64,000 nucleotides of DNA from Conchocele bisecta (GCA_029237695.1 CM055279.1:23687919-23751918); one strand, 5' to 3'. Positions 31,973 to 43,839 are shown, counted from the stretch's first letter. The notes: generated by a model from the sequence alone, not told the origin. A program made the numbers and translations.

Positions 31973-32094
31973 GGTACTCGTTTCAACAATGCCATTTACA
32001 ATAATTCATTTTTCGATATCCTGAGCCCCCATCACAGCATACGACTAAGATATAGCCCTGCCGAACAGGAAAATAAAAGTGCATAATGTTTATT

Positions 32095-32250
32095 TAACCA
32101 GCTCAGCTGATTATTGTGAAATATTGCATGAGCGATTTGGGACCTTACGCTAAACAAACGAGTGCGCGTTGAGAATCGATGTTGTTTAGCGGTAGGACCC
32201 AATCACATTGCGGCAAAACAATCAGCGCAACTGGCTAAATATTAATTTTC
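32095..32250. mobile_element. Short palindromic MITE
   Basis: The imperfect arms taaccagctcagctgattat and attgcatgagcgatttggga, ccttacgctaaacaa pair with ttgtttagcggtaggaccca and the rest, ending ggctaaatatt. Single copy here. Confidence 0.5.
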
Positions 32251-32955
32251 TTACATTTCACACATGATGCTTTATAACAAAAAAAGCGAACCAAGCCTAT
32301 AAAATATGGTAAAGAGTTTGGCGGTAGTGAGGGCAGCTGTCTCGCGATTCAGAGGGTGTCTCGGAGAACATGATTTGATTGGTCGGAGGAAACACGTCAT
32401 TATGACGCTACTGACGTCATATCTCCGTATTGCATATTTCGCTGAACGGCAATAAATGTATTGCATCGATATCGAAAATGCTAACTAGAAACTCGAAAAC
32501 GGCAACTCGACGTCAGTCTCTAAGCTGGAACTACAAACTTCAAATTTAAAAAACAAAATCTTTATTTTCCAAGCGCGATGGCAAATGCTTTCGTTGGCAC
32601 ATATGAAAGCTTAATAGTGTGGGAGAAAACCAGAGTACCCGACTACAACTGACTTCTCTGATCTCATGATCACACACATTGGAATTTACAAATCTAAATT
32701 GTAGCATATCGATCAAGTCTCCACACCCAAGTTTAGAATCCATTTGTGGTATGATTTCGTATTATTCACGTGTCCCGATTAATTAGGGACAGTTCATGGA
32801 TTGCCTATGTATACCCAGTCAGAGACAATTCAATGTTTCACAGTGCATTAGTAAACCATTAATGTTACGTTCAATATGCATTAAAATAAAGTGCTTTACT
32901 AAAATGCATGCTGATTGCTTCATTAAGTACGCACTCGCTGACGCTGCATACATGT
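32251..32955. other. Unassigned intergenic sequence
   Basis: No repeat family. Short minus-strand ORFs (32272-32466, 32546-32743) show no motif. Confidence 0.3.
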
Positions 32956-32956
32956 A

Positions 32957-33165
32957 TAGAGTGCAATCTCACTAACCCGGGCACCCTGGGAGGATGAGAG
33001 AGATTTCACTGTAAATCAAACATTTGATCATTCTGAGACATAGATGTGCGATATGCGATCACGAACAGACATTACTCACCTTAAACAAATGACCAAGAAG
33101 CTCATCAGATATAAGATCACATGTGTTTTATTGGTGTCCGGTTAAAGGGGTTCGACTGTATAAGG
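32957..33165. mobile_element. Long CCGGACA element, degraded
   Basis: Left hairpin: gagtgcaatctcactaaccc, gggcaccctggga with gagagatttcactgta. Then aaatcaaacatttgatcatt and cgatcacgaacagacattac. Right end ggtgtccggttaaaggggtt then cgactgta. Confidence 0.55.
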
Positions 33166-33249
33166 TAACAACGAGTGTATGTGCATTAGACAATACACGT
33201 ATTCAGTGGCAGATCCAGGATTTCGCCAAAGGGGTGAGGGCAATTTGAA

Positions 33250-33620
33250 CGAATAATTCCAGCACAAAAAAATTTACACAATTCCGTAACATTTGATTGG
33301 CCCGTACCAAGTCTCTGTCCAAAATTTATATCCCAGTAAACTCCCACGCCGAACTACTTTCCGTAACCGTGAGGCGCAGTTAAAATAATTCTTAAGAAAA
33401 CGGATAATAAACACATTTGCTTGATGAATGTATTTCAAATGCTGGAATTATAAGGAATGAATGGCCTTTTTGTGAAATTTATCGGGGATATAAACTTGGA
33501 AAAGTCGCGGGAATACTGGACGAGGCCTTCCGGCCTTCGTCCAGTATTCCCGCGACTTTTCCATGTTCATACCCCGATAAATTCCACAAAAAAGGCCATT
33601 CATTCCTATAATAAATTTCA
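33250..33620 (+). mobile_element. Double-hairpin element DH-E, copy 2
   Basis: Nearly identical to 20217-20587 over 370 bp, with the same two stems (ATAATTCCAGCA and ATAAGGAATGAATGGCC). The flanks differ on both sides, so the boundaries are set by comparison: aataattccagcac on the left, ccattcattcctataataa on the right. Confidence 0.7.
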
Positions 33621-33751
33621 GTATATACTGCCGATGTGATAAGGCGGATTGCGATAATATCTTCTGAATGGACTAACTATAAAAACTGGACCTTGATGTA
33701 ATAAAACCACCCGTATTATATATGATTAAACATGATTGTAGGTGGATATAT

Positions 33752-34156
33752 TCAGCGCTCCAGATAAGGCATTAGTAATTGAGTATTGTTACTCCATCAT
33801 TTCTGAAGCAATTGTGTATTTCAAAATTTTAATTTGGGTAATATAAAATCACAGTACTGTTTACACATCAACAGACAGCAATTATTGAAAAGTTTTCTTC
33901 TAATGAAAACATGTCTTGGTATTTCATTAGAATTGTCTCCTTGGAAACAATTCTAATGAAATACCTAGATGTGTTTTCATGGAAAAATAATAAAAAATAT
34001 GTTATTTGTGTGGTCTGTTTGTTGTTTTCTGTAGCATGATAAAGATACCACACATTTTTCATTGCTTTTTGATACTCATTACTTCTGATTTCAATTGGGT
34101 TTTTGGCAATTTTAATTGGGTATTTAAGCAAATACGCACCTTATCTGGAGCTCTGT
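33752..34156. mobile_element. GCTCCAGATAAG MITE, copy 2
   Basis: Starts cagcgctccagataaggcat and ends ccttatctggagctctg. The core hairpin tcttggtatttcattagaat / attctaatgaaatacctaga lies around tgtctccttggaaaca. Confidence 0.65.
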
Positions 34157-34204
34157 ATATTACATGTTAAGTGCATACTACAGCGGCCAGTTTTAGACGA
34201 CACT

Positions 34205-35010
34205 TGACTTTGACGATGACAAAATGCATCCAGATCAATCTAGATACAATATACGGAAATGTTCGGCAATATACGATTAATAAGTAACATTGGGACATTT
34301 TCATGGAATAAATAAAAACGATCGGCATAATACTACGAAACGGTTGCAGTTGAAAATGTTTGGCAATAAACGAAACGGTAATGTTCGGAAATGTTCTGCG
34401 GTATACGAAAACGATCATCAGAATACGAAATGGTTGCAGTTGAAAATGTTTGGCAATATTATACGAAACAGTAATGTTCGGAAATGTTCGGCAATATACG
34501 GAAATGCTCGGACAATATATGGCAATGTTGGAATAAGTAACATACGGAATTGTTAGACAAGGTGTATGATCACGTGGTTACAGCAACAACAAGAAGTACC
34601 GATTCAAAGTACGTATTCTTTTATAGTGTCCTTATTATGTAACGGATTTTGATGAAATATGGCGCATCAAACGTCTTGTTACATGTAAGCTGCATTTGGT
34701 GATCTCTTTATTTTCGCCCAAACTTCTATCGTTTTTGTGAAGAAACGGAAATCGATTCTTCGCAAAAATGACATAAGCCTGTGCCAAACTCAATAGACCA
34801 CCAAATGCAGCTCATGAAGACGCGTTTGCTGCGCCATATTTCATCAAAATCCGTTGCATATTAAGGAAAATATCAAATAATACTTACTTTGGAGTTGGCG
34901 ACGTTGTTGTTGTTGTAACCACGTGATCATGCACCTTGTTAGAGAGCAACAATAAAAAGCGATCGGCCTTGTACGAAACGGTTGTATTTGAGCATGTTCG
35001 GTATAATATG
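34205..35010. repeat. TGTTCGGCAATATACG tandem array, interrupted
   Basis: Irregular units of 20-30 bp built on aatgttcggcaatatacgaa and cgaaacggttgcagttgaaa run from 34255 to 34555 and resume at 34970-35010. The GCATGATCACGTGG MITE lies between. Similar units (acggaaatgctccggcaata) appear again at 35355-35415. Confidence 0.6.
34556..34938. mobile_element. GCATGATCACGTGG MITE, copy 5
   Basis: Ends acaaggtgtatgatcacgtg and cacgtgatcatgcaccttgt. Shorter than the others: the central cgatttccgtgtc arm is mostly lost. Confidence 0.7.
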
Positions 35011-35535
35011 CGGGATGATTGTATACGTACATTCGTTTCCCATTGAAACACAGTAACGCAAGCCGTCAATATTTATTTCCTTATGGACGTCTCGTGAGTT
35101 CATATTTGTCAGCGCCGTAACTACGTTTCACCTTGTATTCCACGTATTTCCTTCTGAATCATCAGTAATTTGTTTACTTCATTTATAGTTTGTATATTTT
35201 TCTATTTACTTATATAATAAAAAGGTTCTTATGCCGCTCGTTCCGCCGTGCATCGATTGCGCTCCTAAAGTCGCGCAATATATATCGGACTCTACGGAAC
35301 TCATGCATATATCCACATACAAATCAAATAACCTAGAAATATTTGCCTATATACGGAAATGCTCCGGCAATATACAGAAGAGTTCGGACAATATATGAAA
35401 AGAGTCGGCAACAACATACAAACATTGATCAACTGAGCAATCTGAAATATTGAGGCAATATCATCATGTACGCGGAGAGCCGAGTATAACTGCTACATGT
35501 ACCAAATGGGCGGTTTATTTGCCCATTTTACAGAT
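35011..35535. other. Unassigned sequence with TTCGGCAATATACG remnants
   Basis: Apart from the array remnants at 35355-35415, nothing was recognised. Confidence 0.35.
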
Positions 35536-35716
35536 GTACGGAACACCGCGGGGGACGTAGAATTCTTTTTTTATTAATTTGTTCACACGAAATAACAATT
35601 CGTTCCCAGGAAATAACAATTCGTTCCCTCCATTTAACAATTCGTTCCCACGAATTAACAATTCGTTCCCTCAATTTAACCATTCGTTCCCACGAAATAG
35701 CAATTCGTTCCCAGGC
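35536..35716. mobile_element. CGTTCCC array element, truncated
   Basis: The left end gtacggaacaccgcggggga then cgtagaattc is followed by seven forward units (for example ccctcaatttaaccattcgt) with no inverted half. It ends at caattcgttcccagg before gcgctctacgaaagtccg. Confidence 0.65.
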
Positions 35717-35831
35717 GCTCTACGAAAGTCCGCCCAAATTTGAATGCGTGAATTCGTGAGTGCGGGAGTGGGTCAATGAAACAATTTAAACGTGCCACCA
35801 ATGCAAATGTAGATTGGCCTAAAATAGTTTT

Positions 35832-36239
35832 TTATCCCGTCAACACAGTGCGTATGTGCCGTGAAACACGGTGCCGTGAAACATTTTTGATATCCAGTCA
35901 ATACTATTTTTGCATTTTAAAGCCATTTTTAGGTGTTGACGGGATAAATAGAATAGTAGGTTAGTAGGTTAGTGCCGTGAATGGGAAAACATATCTGGCG
36001 CGGCACGTTTCCTGAGCCTTGCCAGATATTTTTTCCCATTCACGGCACTAACCTACTATTCTCTATCTATTTTCCTTATTTCTGAACCAAAGTATATGTT
36101 GTGACCACTCATTTGAACCGTCTCGGCGAGACGGTTCAAATGAGTGGTCACAACATATACTTCTGATGAGAAATAAAGAAATTCTTGAGCCTTGCCGGAT
36201 ATGTTTTCCCATTCACGGCACTAACCTACTATTCTCTAT
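35832..36239 (+). mobile_element. DH-A element with one 3' module
   Basis: Starts TTATCCCGTCAACACAGTGC. The stem-2 hairpin is short because its left arm joins the right arm early (ggcgcggcacgtttcctgag). Then comes one module: tctgaaccaaagtatatgtt, the perfect CGAGACGG hairpin (36096-36155), aaataaagaaattcttgagc and a second CTATTCTCTAT end. The unoccupied sequence exists at 41250-41400 in inverted orientation. Confidence 0.8.
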
Positions 36240-36272
36240 GTTGCAGGCAACAGTCCAGAATATACTAAATAG

Positions 36273-36510
36273 TATGGAGCCCTGCAGGGGACGTAGAATT
36301 CCTCTTTATATTAATTAGTTCCCACGAAATAACAATTAATTCCCTCAATTTAACAATTCGTTACCAATTTGTTAATTCGAGGGAGCGAATTATTATATCG
36401 TGGGAACGAATTGTTAATTCGAGGGAACGAATTGTTAAATTGAGGGAACGAATTGTTATTTCGTGGGAATGAATTAATAAAAAAAAATGTCCCCTATGGG
36501 GCTCCGTAGA
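36273..36510. mobile_element. CGTTCCC palindromic array element, short copy
   Basis: Ends tatggagccctgcagggga / tcccctatggggctccgta. Two forward units, a damaged centre at 36360-36385, then five inverted units in the order aattcgag, atatcgtg, aattcgag, aaattgag, atttcgtg. Confidence 0.7.
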
Positions 36511-36960
36511 GATGCGTATGTACAAATGTACACCATCCAGTGCGTTCATTGCCGATGTAATTACGATTCGCTACTCTAATTAATCATAAGCCTTTGTGAA
36601 CGGCGTATTAAGCCCGTTATCACTGCCGTGCAGATAGCCTCAAGATGTGATACACATCGTTTAGGGTACACGGCGTACTGGAAATTCGCATATGCAATAA
36701 TATGAAATAGGCACTACCTATGACGGGCGACGTTAGTATATGAAACTAAATTTACCAATTGATAGCTTTACCATGATGTTAGTATGCTATAAACGGTACC
36801 GTAGTATATTGTAGTATTGCAGAACTACTTCCCGCAACTACCACGGTGTTACAACTTCTCCATTATAATTAAATGGTGTCATTGTCGCACATCTCTTATT
36901 TGAACCAGTGATACAATTTAGATATTTCCGTTTCACATATAGTACATTAATAGCCTGTGC
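36511..36960. other. Unassigned intergenic sequence
   Basis: Nothing recognised before the SINE. Confidence 0.35.
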
Positions 36961-37160
36961 ATAGTGGAGCGCGTGGTCGAGCGGTCTGAGGCGTCGGTCT
37001 GCTGATCTTACGATCGTGGGTTCGAGCCTTGAGCAAGACACTTTATCCACACTGCTTCATCCCACCCAGATGTAAATGGGTACCGGCTAAATACCGGGAA
37101 CATCGATTGTATTTAATTGTATTTGATTGTATGTACATGTACTTATGAATAAAATATGAT
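36961..37160 (+). mobile_element. tRNA-derived SINE (MetaSINE-like)
   Basis: The tRNA-like head has an A box (cgtggtcgagcggtctgag, about 36971) and a perfect B box (gggttcgagcc, 37018-37028). It is followed by gagcaagacactttatccac and cacccagatgtaaatgggta, which I recall as the core of MetaSINEs in animals. The tail is a (ttgtatttaa)-like repeat at 37107-37130. There is no CCA and no folded 3' acceptor stem, so this is not a working tRNA gene. Confidence 0.7.
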
Positions 37161-37978
37161 CCACTAGTGATAAGCCTCAGTATTGAGGGTATACCAGTAT
37201 ACTGGCAAAAGCAAAGCAATATAGAAACTGTATTAGTACATTTACGATCATTTTAAGAAAAAATAACTAGGCTAAGAATCTTCAGTGATAATATTCCCAA
37301 TTTTCGCAATCTCAGTCGTCATTGAGCACGACTGTCACTTCGAGAGTTATACACATTTTGCCCATTTTTGGTATGAATTGTGTTAAGTTTTGCATTTACT
37401 TTTTTTCATTAACCCAGTGCTGTGTCAGAGGTGTTTGTATCCTGGACTACAGCAACAGGTGCACTAGACGCACACTTGCAATGCATACTTTATTCCGTAG
37501 GTCGTGTTCTCCAATTATCCCGGATCGCTTGACTATGTCTTGTATTTTTAAACTCACATCAGCGAAGTTAAGTGCAGCGTGGCGGCTATAGAAATTTTCC
37601 AGGTGTGCACATGTCCTTCCAGTGATGCTATTATTATCTCGATCCCTGGTGGTCTTTGAGCACATTTTGACTATTGTTCGTATTAGTTTTGTCCGTTTTA
37701 CATACAGCTTCACTTCAGCTGTTGGTAAGAGGTACATGTGTCATGAATTGTGAATACAGCACAGGCCGTGACACAACCGAACAGGCGCAATAAAACAGCA
37801 GTTACAATGCATACTTGTTTCTGTCATGTCCACAGAGTATCATGGATCGCTTGACTTTGTCTTGTAAACAAAATCACAACATGTGCGCTTTCTATCCAAT
37901 GATATTGAGAGAGATATAGTGTGCTTCTATCTAACGATGTTGAAAGATAGATAGATAATATATGGATGTGGGAGAGAG
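37161..37978. repeat. Partial duplication, otherwise unassigned
   Basis: The stretch caatgcatactt...tggatcgcttgactttgtcttgta at 37806-37866 repeats 37480-37550 imperfectly, a duplication of about 320 bp. The minus-strand ORF at 37447-37737 (96 codons) has no recognised domain. Confidence 0.35.
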
Positions 37979-37982
37979 TGAA

Positions 37983-38041
<59 letters not shown>

Positions 38042-38043
38042 GC

Positions 38044-38090
<47 letters not shown>

Positions 38091-38092
38091 TC

Positions 38093-38124
<32 letters not shown>

Positions 38125-38173
38125 GACAGACAGACAGACAGACACAGACAGACAGACAGATACAGACATACAT

Positions 38174-38228
<55 letters not shown>

Positions 38229-38253
38229 TACATACAGACAGACAGACAGACAT

Positions 38254-38316
<63 letters not shown>

Positions 38317-38321
38317 TACAT

Positions 38322-38376
<55 letters not shown>

Positions 38377-38377
38377 T

Positions 38378-38419
<42 letters not shown>

Positions 38420-38572
38420 TACAGACAGACAGACATACAGACAGACAGACAGACAGACATACAGACAGACACAGACAGACAGACAGACAGACAGACCAGA
38501 CAGACAGACAGACAGACAGACATACAGACAGACAGACAGACAGACAGAGACATACGACAGACAGACATACAT

Positions 38573-38623
<51 letters not shown>

Positions 38624-38691
38624 TACAGACAGACAGGCAGGCAGACAGACAGACAGACATACAGACATACAGACAGACAGACATACAGACT

Positions 38692-38742
<51 letters not shown>

Positions 38743-38743
38743 T

Positions 38744-38810
<67 letters not shown>

Positions 38811-38907
38811 TACAGACAGACAGACAGACATACAGACATACAGACAGACAGACAGACAGACATACAGACATACATACAGACAGACAGACATACAGACAGA
38901 CAGACAT

Positions 38908-38966
<59 letters not shown>

Positions 38967-38975
38967 TACAGACAT

Positions 38976-39052
<77 letters not shown>
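37979..39052. repeat. (GACA)n microsatellite, 1.07 kb
   Basis: Nearly pure CAGA/GACA tetranucleotide with scattered CATA variants and a few single-base slips. Open frames of 100-377 codons run on both strands (DRQT or SVCL repeats) simply because the unit has no stop. Confidence 0.95.
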
Positions 39053-39054
<2 letters not shown>

Positions 39055-39574
39055 CATGGGTGTGGGAGAGAGAAAGGTGTTAAAATAAATACGGAATAAT
39101 GAAACTCCATTTCGTTGCAAATTGTTTTTCTTTTTTTCCCATAAAATATTCCAATGCGCATTTAAGGCATTTCTACTCCGATCATTTAAAACGCATATTT
39201 TCAAGCGTCTCTCGGGGGACTCTTCAGCGTTGTGATAAAAGCATCTTTAGTCTTCCTAACGACAACACAATTTTGAAATGCAGTAACTTCGTAAGCTATG
39301 TTCAGTATACTTACCGATGTTATCTAAATTTCGTTTTAGAAGCATTGGCCCTTCGGGCCAAATTATTCGTCGCCCGTAGTAGTAATACCACGTGTCGTAA
39401 AAAAACATCCTGCTTGGTTTATTGGTTTACGGCAAAACAAATTTTACACTTTCAATCATATGTTCAACATAGTTTCACTGAATGGTAAGTTTTCATATAC
39501 GCGTAACATAAAGCGGGCGACAAAGAGTCGCCCGTATTACACTTGTATAATTAGATATCCCCGTAGGTTACTAG
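39053..39574. other. Unassigned intergenic sequence
   Basis: A plus-strand ORF (39099-39488, 129 codons) crosses this stretch, but its composition is not protein-like and I recognise no motif. Confidence 0.3.
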
Positions 39575-40036
39575 TAAAGGTACATGTCAACTTTATATCA
39601 GAGACATCACCTGGGACATTTTCTTGCAAAATAAGCATTCATTCACCATTACCCCACGTATTGATTGGCATTATTATACGTTTTATATCAGATTTCCACA
39701 CTGATGTCAGGGGCGATACCGCGTTTATTTAAAATGTTAACGGACATTACTATTTATTCTCTGTATTTATTTTTTCTGTGGAATGATCATATTTTATAAT
39801 CTGTCGAAAATGTTATTTTTTCAGGCGACGCATTTAATTAGTGTAAATAATTAAAAAAATATCATTCCTCATTTGCATATGAGTACACTATCGGTAAAAT
39901 AAACATTACTAAATGATTATATCTGTACAGCGGGCACTTGTAATTTTTAGAACTGGTGGAATAGAGACACAATTATACACTTATTTAATTCCTATAAATA
40001 ACAATTTGTGCCTACTGAGCGGGCATGTACCTTTAA
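39575..40036. mobile_element. GGTACATGCCCACT MITE, copy 2
   Basis: The left end is damaged (taaaggtacatgtcaacttt). The right end gcgggcatgtacctttaa is intact. The interior follows copy 1. Confidence 0.7.
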
Positions 40037-40099
40037 CCCAATACATGTTGAGGCTATATTTAATACATTTTCATACTACTGTTTTAATTATGCACGGAC

Positions 40100-40175
40100 G
40101 TATATGTTGTTACCACTCATTTGAACCGTCTCGCCGAGACGGTTCAAATGATTTGTAACACCATATACTTTTGAA
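40100..40175. repeat. Free CGAGACGG hairpin
   Basis: The sequence tatatgttgttaccactcat then ttgaaccgtctcgccgagac with complement to catatac. Here the module stands without DH sequence. Confidence 0.7.
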
Positions 40176-40354
40176 TATAAATAAGAAACAAAATTGAACC
40201 ATTATTTAAAGTTGTTCATACCCCATATATGGATATTCAGCCTGACCTGGTGTTGATAACCTAACATGATATGTATACAACGATACAGTTACGACTAATA
40301 AGAAACAACCATAACTATATATGGTCAGCCCCATTCAGTTATTCGGGATGTTAG

Positions 40355-40585
40355 TCCTGTGGCCCGTTTCACTAAATGTTTCATTTCACATTGATATCTA
40401 TCAATTTACCTTACACATTAATGTGGTTCACGAATGCTGTCATTATCCACCTACATGTAACGTCATAAAATCTGAAAGAATCCACCAACGATTTCCCAGC
40501 ATCGGCTGATAACGCCGACTTCGTTGTGAAATTTAATTTAATTTTTGCACTTACGAATGTCTTAGTCGTATTTAGTCCCCTGGCC
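40355..40585. mobile_element. Degraded CGTACGAC-type MITE
   Basis: The left end gtggcccgtttcactaaatg and the right end tgcacttacgaatgtcttag then tcgta remain. The middle is unrelated (cgatttcccagcatcggctg). Confidence 0.45.
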
Positions 40586-40824
40586 CTGACCTAAAGACAC
40601 GTATGCATTTACCAGTTAAGACACTTTGACTATTTACTTGAGTAACTGAAACTTATAACTTAAACAATTCTACTCGGAGGAACTTTGAACAACTGGGCAC
40701 GTACATTTGGCGGCCATTTTTCAATATCAGATAATTACAAACCCGGATCGTCTGATACGGGCGTGGCATTCGCGTCGTTTATGCTATGTAGCTGAGCATT
40801 GTACCACCAAACCAGTCCAGACAT

Positions 40825-41012
40825 GTGGCCCGTTTCACTTCAACTTCGTAAGTCTAAGACGTTCGTAAGTGCCAAAATAAAGTTTAGAATAACGAGCTTT
40901 AGTAAAACTGCCCCAGCTAAATTTAGTCGTACGAGCTTTAGTAAAACGGCCCCAGCTGGGGCCGTTTTACTAAAGCTCGTACGACTAAATGCTCGTAAGC
41001 ACAAACTTATGT
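40825..41012. mobile_element. Rearranged CGTACGAC MITE ends
   Basis: Three end sequences occur in 190 bp, including a perfect hairpin at 40924-40990: taaatttagtcgtacgagct, ttagtaaaacggccccagct and its complement. Confidence 0.6.
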
Positions 41013-41037
41013 ACATTACAATTATGTACAAGGTTTC

Positions 41038-41250
41038 CAATTTGTTCCCACGAATAAACAATTGGTTCCCACGATATAACAATTCGTTCACACGAATTAA
41101 CAATTCGTTCACGTGGGAACGAATTGTTAAATTGAGGGAAAGAATTGTTAATTCGTGGGAACGAATTGTTAAATTGAGGGAACGAATTTTTATTTCGTGG
41201 GAACGAATTAATAAACAAAAGAATTCTACGTCCCCTGCGGAGCTCCATAC
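41038..41250. mobile_element. CGTTCCC palindromic array element, short copy
   Basis: Four forward and five inverted units around cgttcacgtgggaacg (41105-41120). The right end is cgtcccctgcggagctccata. Its right flank matches the inverted left flank of the 36273 element, so the two derive from one segment copied in inverted orientation. Confidence 0.7.
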
Positions 41251-41597
41251 TGTTTAGTACATTCTGGACTGTTGCCTGCAACAAAACTATTTCTAGGCCA
41301 ATCTACATTTGCATTGGTGGCACGTTTAAATTGTTTCATTGACCCACTCCCGCACTCACGCATTCACGCATTCAAATTTGGGCGGAACTTCGTAGAGCGC
41401 TTGCAATTACTGGCGCCAAGAAAGTAGCTGACAAACGTGTCCGCAAATCAAACTACTAAACATCCGGAGAATTTGTGTTGTAATTGAAACTCCGCATAAA
41501 AAGAAAGAGCCCGTACATAATTTGCCACCAGTGATTTGAATTGTAACACGTCCTGTTTTCCCAGTACAAATAAGGCCATACCATATCTTTTCTTTGT

Positions 41598-42212
41598 TAA
41601 GCGTCCACCGAGTTTTATCCCGTCACACAGTGCGTATGTGCCGTGAAACACGGTGCCGTGAAACATTTTTGATATATTGTCAATACGACCTAATCACTGC
41701 GTATGAATATGTGCTGTTGTCGTGCTAGTTGATTCTCCGATTTTGACGATGTGGCTGGGATTATTTTTTGGCATTTTAAAGCTATTTGTAGGTGTTGACG
41801 GCATAAATAGAATAGTAGGTTATTGTTGTGAATGGGAAACATATCTGGCGCAGCACGGAAACGGGATGTGCTCGGCAGAGCCTCGCCCATCCCTTTTCCT
41901 AAGCCTTGCCAGATATTGTTTCCCATTCACGTCACTAACCCCCGGAATTTCTTTGAAATCTACATTGCATTTCCTGCATTCTGGCGCATTTTGGAGCAAA
42001 ATTATTGCCGGGTCCGCCCCCACCCCCCCCTGAATCCGTCCATGACAACACTTATTAAGTGGACAATCATGAACGGATTCAATACTTGGACACGTCCCCA
42101 ATCAGTTTTCATATTACTTTACCAGTAAATAGTGAAAAATAGCATACGCATGTTTTTTGTTTTTTTTTATCACAAAACCACTTTCAAAGCCTACCCACAC
42201 GCGGACGCTTAA
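41598..42212. mobile_element. TTAAGCGTCC MITE holding a DH-A insertion
   Basis: Left end ttaagcgtccaccgag, right end complement (cctacccacacgcggacgct then taa). The same ends bound 53298-53546. The DH-A copy sits 17 bp inside the left end. Confidence 0.5.
41615..41940 (+). mobile_element. Double-hairpin element DH-A, nested and 3'-truncated
   Basis: Starts TTATCCCGTCACACAGTG. Carries gacctaatcactgcgtatga, as in copies 1 and 55432. The right end stops at gtcactaacc without CTATTCTCTAT. Confidence 0.75.
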
Positions 42213-42443
42213 TAGAGAAAGAACTTGCTATGGCCTAACGTTCGAGCCGGTATTGTTATTGCAATCACGAGTCGCCATTAACTAGGAACATGCCGCTCTG
42301 TGACGATAACATAATTACATACGCTGATTTAGCGATCTCATAACGCGGGCTTTCTTGACTGTGCGACCAGCCTATGTGAATAAGTCAATACGTTCCATTT
42401 TAGACCAACACAATACTGTGCAAGTTGGAGCGTTTTGGCTCGA

Positions 42444-42979
42444 CTACTGTCTGTTCCACGTTTTGCTGCCGACGAAATGTTGCCTATTAAACACATTAAA
42501 TCTAAAATATATTTAAAAGTAAGTACTTTTTTATCAATAACAAAAAGTCACCCTCCCCAAAAAAATAAATTTGATCAAATTAAATAAAATATTGATTTTA
42601 TTGCGAAAAAAAAGATTTTCAGATGGGAATTTAACATGGTGGCTAAAGATAGATTTTTTTTAAATATTTTTTTAATTCGTGGACCGATTTTCAACATCTA
42701 ACAGTTGTTTTCTTAATTACATCATTTTCAAGCTATCTCGCCATGTTTCGGGGTCAATTTCCCAAATTTGGGAAATTGACTCCCCATGTTAAATTCCCAT
42801 AGGAAAATCGTTTTTACGAAATAAAATCAATATCTGATGGAATTTCATCAAACAAATATTTTAGGGAGGGTGACTTTTTTGTTATTGATGAAAAAGTACT
42901 TACTTTTAAATATTATTTAGATGTAATGTGTATAATGGCCAAAAGTTCGTCGGCAGCAAAACGTGGAACAGACAGTAGA
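42444..42979. mobile_element. GTCGGCAGC palindromic MITE, best copy
   Basis: 536 bp with both ends intact: tactgtctgttccacgtttt then gctgccgacgaaatg, and the complement ending cagcaaaacgtggaacagac agta. The central pair is tcaatttcccaaatttggga. Uninterrupted at the two points where other copies carry the mariner-like and TTAA insertions, so it serves as the reference. Confidence 0.8.
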
Positions 42980-43052
42980 CGTGCCAATACCAGTTTGGTA
43001 AGGCTCTATATTGTTCGCAATTAAACGAAGGAATAACAGTTATGAATCCATA

Positions 43053-43345
43053 TACAGTGGAACCTTTCAAAACCAGACACCCTGGGAGGTCCCAATGGTG
43101 TCCGGTTTGGAGATGTTCCGCTGTAAATGAGTTATGTTAAGCGCTTCATGACACATTCTAGTGTTTTGCAATCATGAATAGTCATTGTAATCGGAGATAT
43201 ATAACAGCGAAGCCCACCTAACTTAAACATCCATATTTTCCTGAGAGTCCGGTTTAGAGGGGTTCCACTGCAATACGAAGTACGATGGATGAATCCATAT
43301 ACAGTGGAACCTCTCTAAACCGGACACCCTGGGGACCTGTATAAC
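43053..43345. mobile_element. CCGGACA elements
   Basis: A hairpin at 43056-43127 (cagtggaacctttcaaaacc ... ggtttggagatgttccgctg), a longer form to 43272 with ctgagagtccggtttagagg, and a third left end at 43301. Confidence 0.65.
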
Positions 43346-43431
43346 AGATGACTACTTCAAGACACACGTGGGTGCTTAGGGATCATCAACAGACATTATC
43401 ACCTCAGATAAATGACAATGGAACATTATAC

Positions 43432-43600
43432 AATTATTTTCTTTTGAGTAGATTTACAGACCTGAGAAAAGTGATGTTCACCGACGCCGAAGGCGGAGGT
43501 GAACATCACTTTTCGAAAGTCCGTAAATTTCATGTACACCGACTGAAAAGAAAATAATTGTTTTATTATACTATAATTGTTTTATTATATGACCCTTACC
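43432..43600. mobile_element. Hairpin with duplicated 3' end
   Basis: The arms caattattttcttttgagta and acctgagaaaagtgatgttc pair with gaacatcacttttcgaaag and gactgaaaagaaaataattg. The end ataattgttttattata occurs twice in tandem (43551, 43571). Confidence 0.55.
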
Positions 43601-43839
43601 GGTCTCGCGGTCCGAGAGTGCTTATTCGTGTAAACAAACCATTCAGAGGTCTACATTAAATTTGTAGATAATCACGTGATCGTGTTTCGGCCAAGTAGAA
43701 TGACTGAAATACTTAGTCATATAATACATCCAAATTAAGAAGAATTGACCCGTCTCTGTGTCCGGTTTCGAGAGGTTTGAATGTACATTTAATACATGTA
43801 ATACGTATAATTCAGACGTCATACGTGTGTAAAATAGTA

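Noticed and set aside
36961..37030. Functional tRNA gene
   Set aside because: A and B boxes are present, but no acceptor stem closes after the B box. The sequence runs on into a SINE body.
37931..39161. Long ORFs on both strands over the GACA tract (up to 377 codons)
   Set aside because: They are translations of a tetranucleotide repeat that has no stop in several frames. Composition is limited to four residue types.
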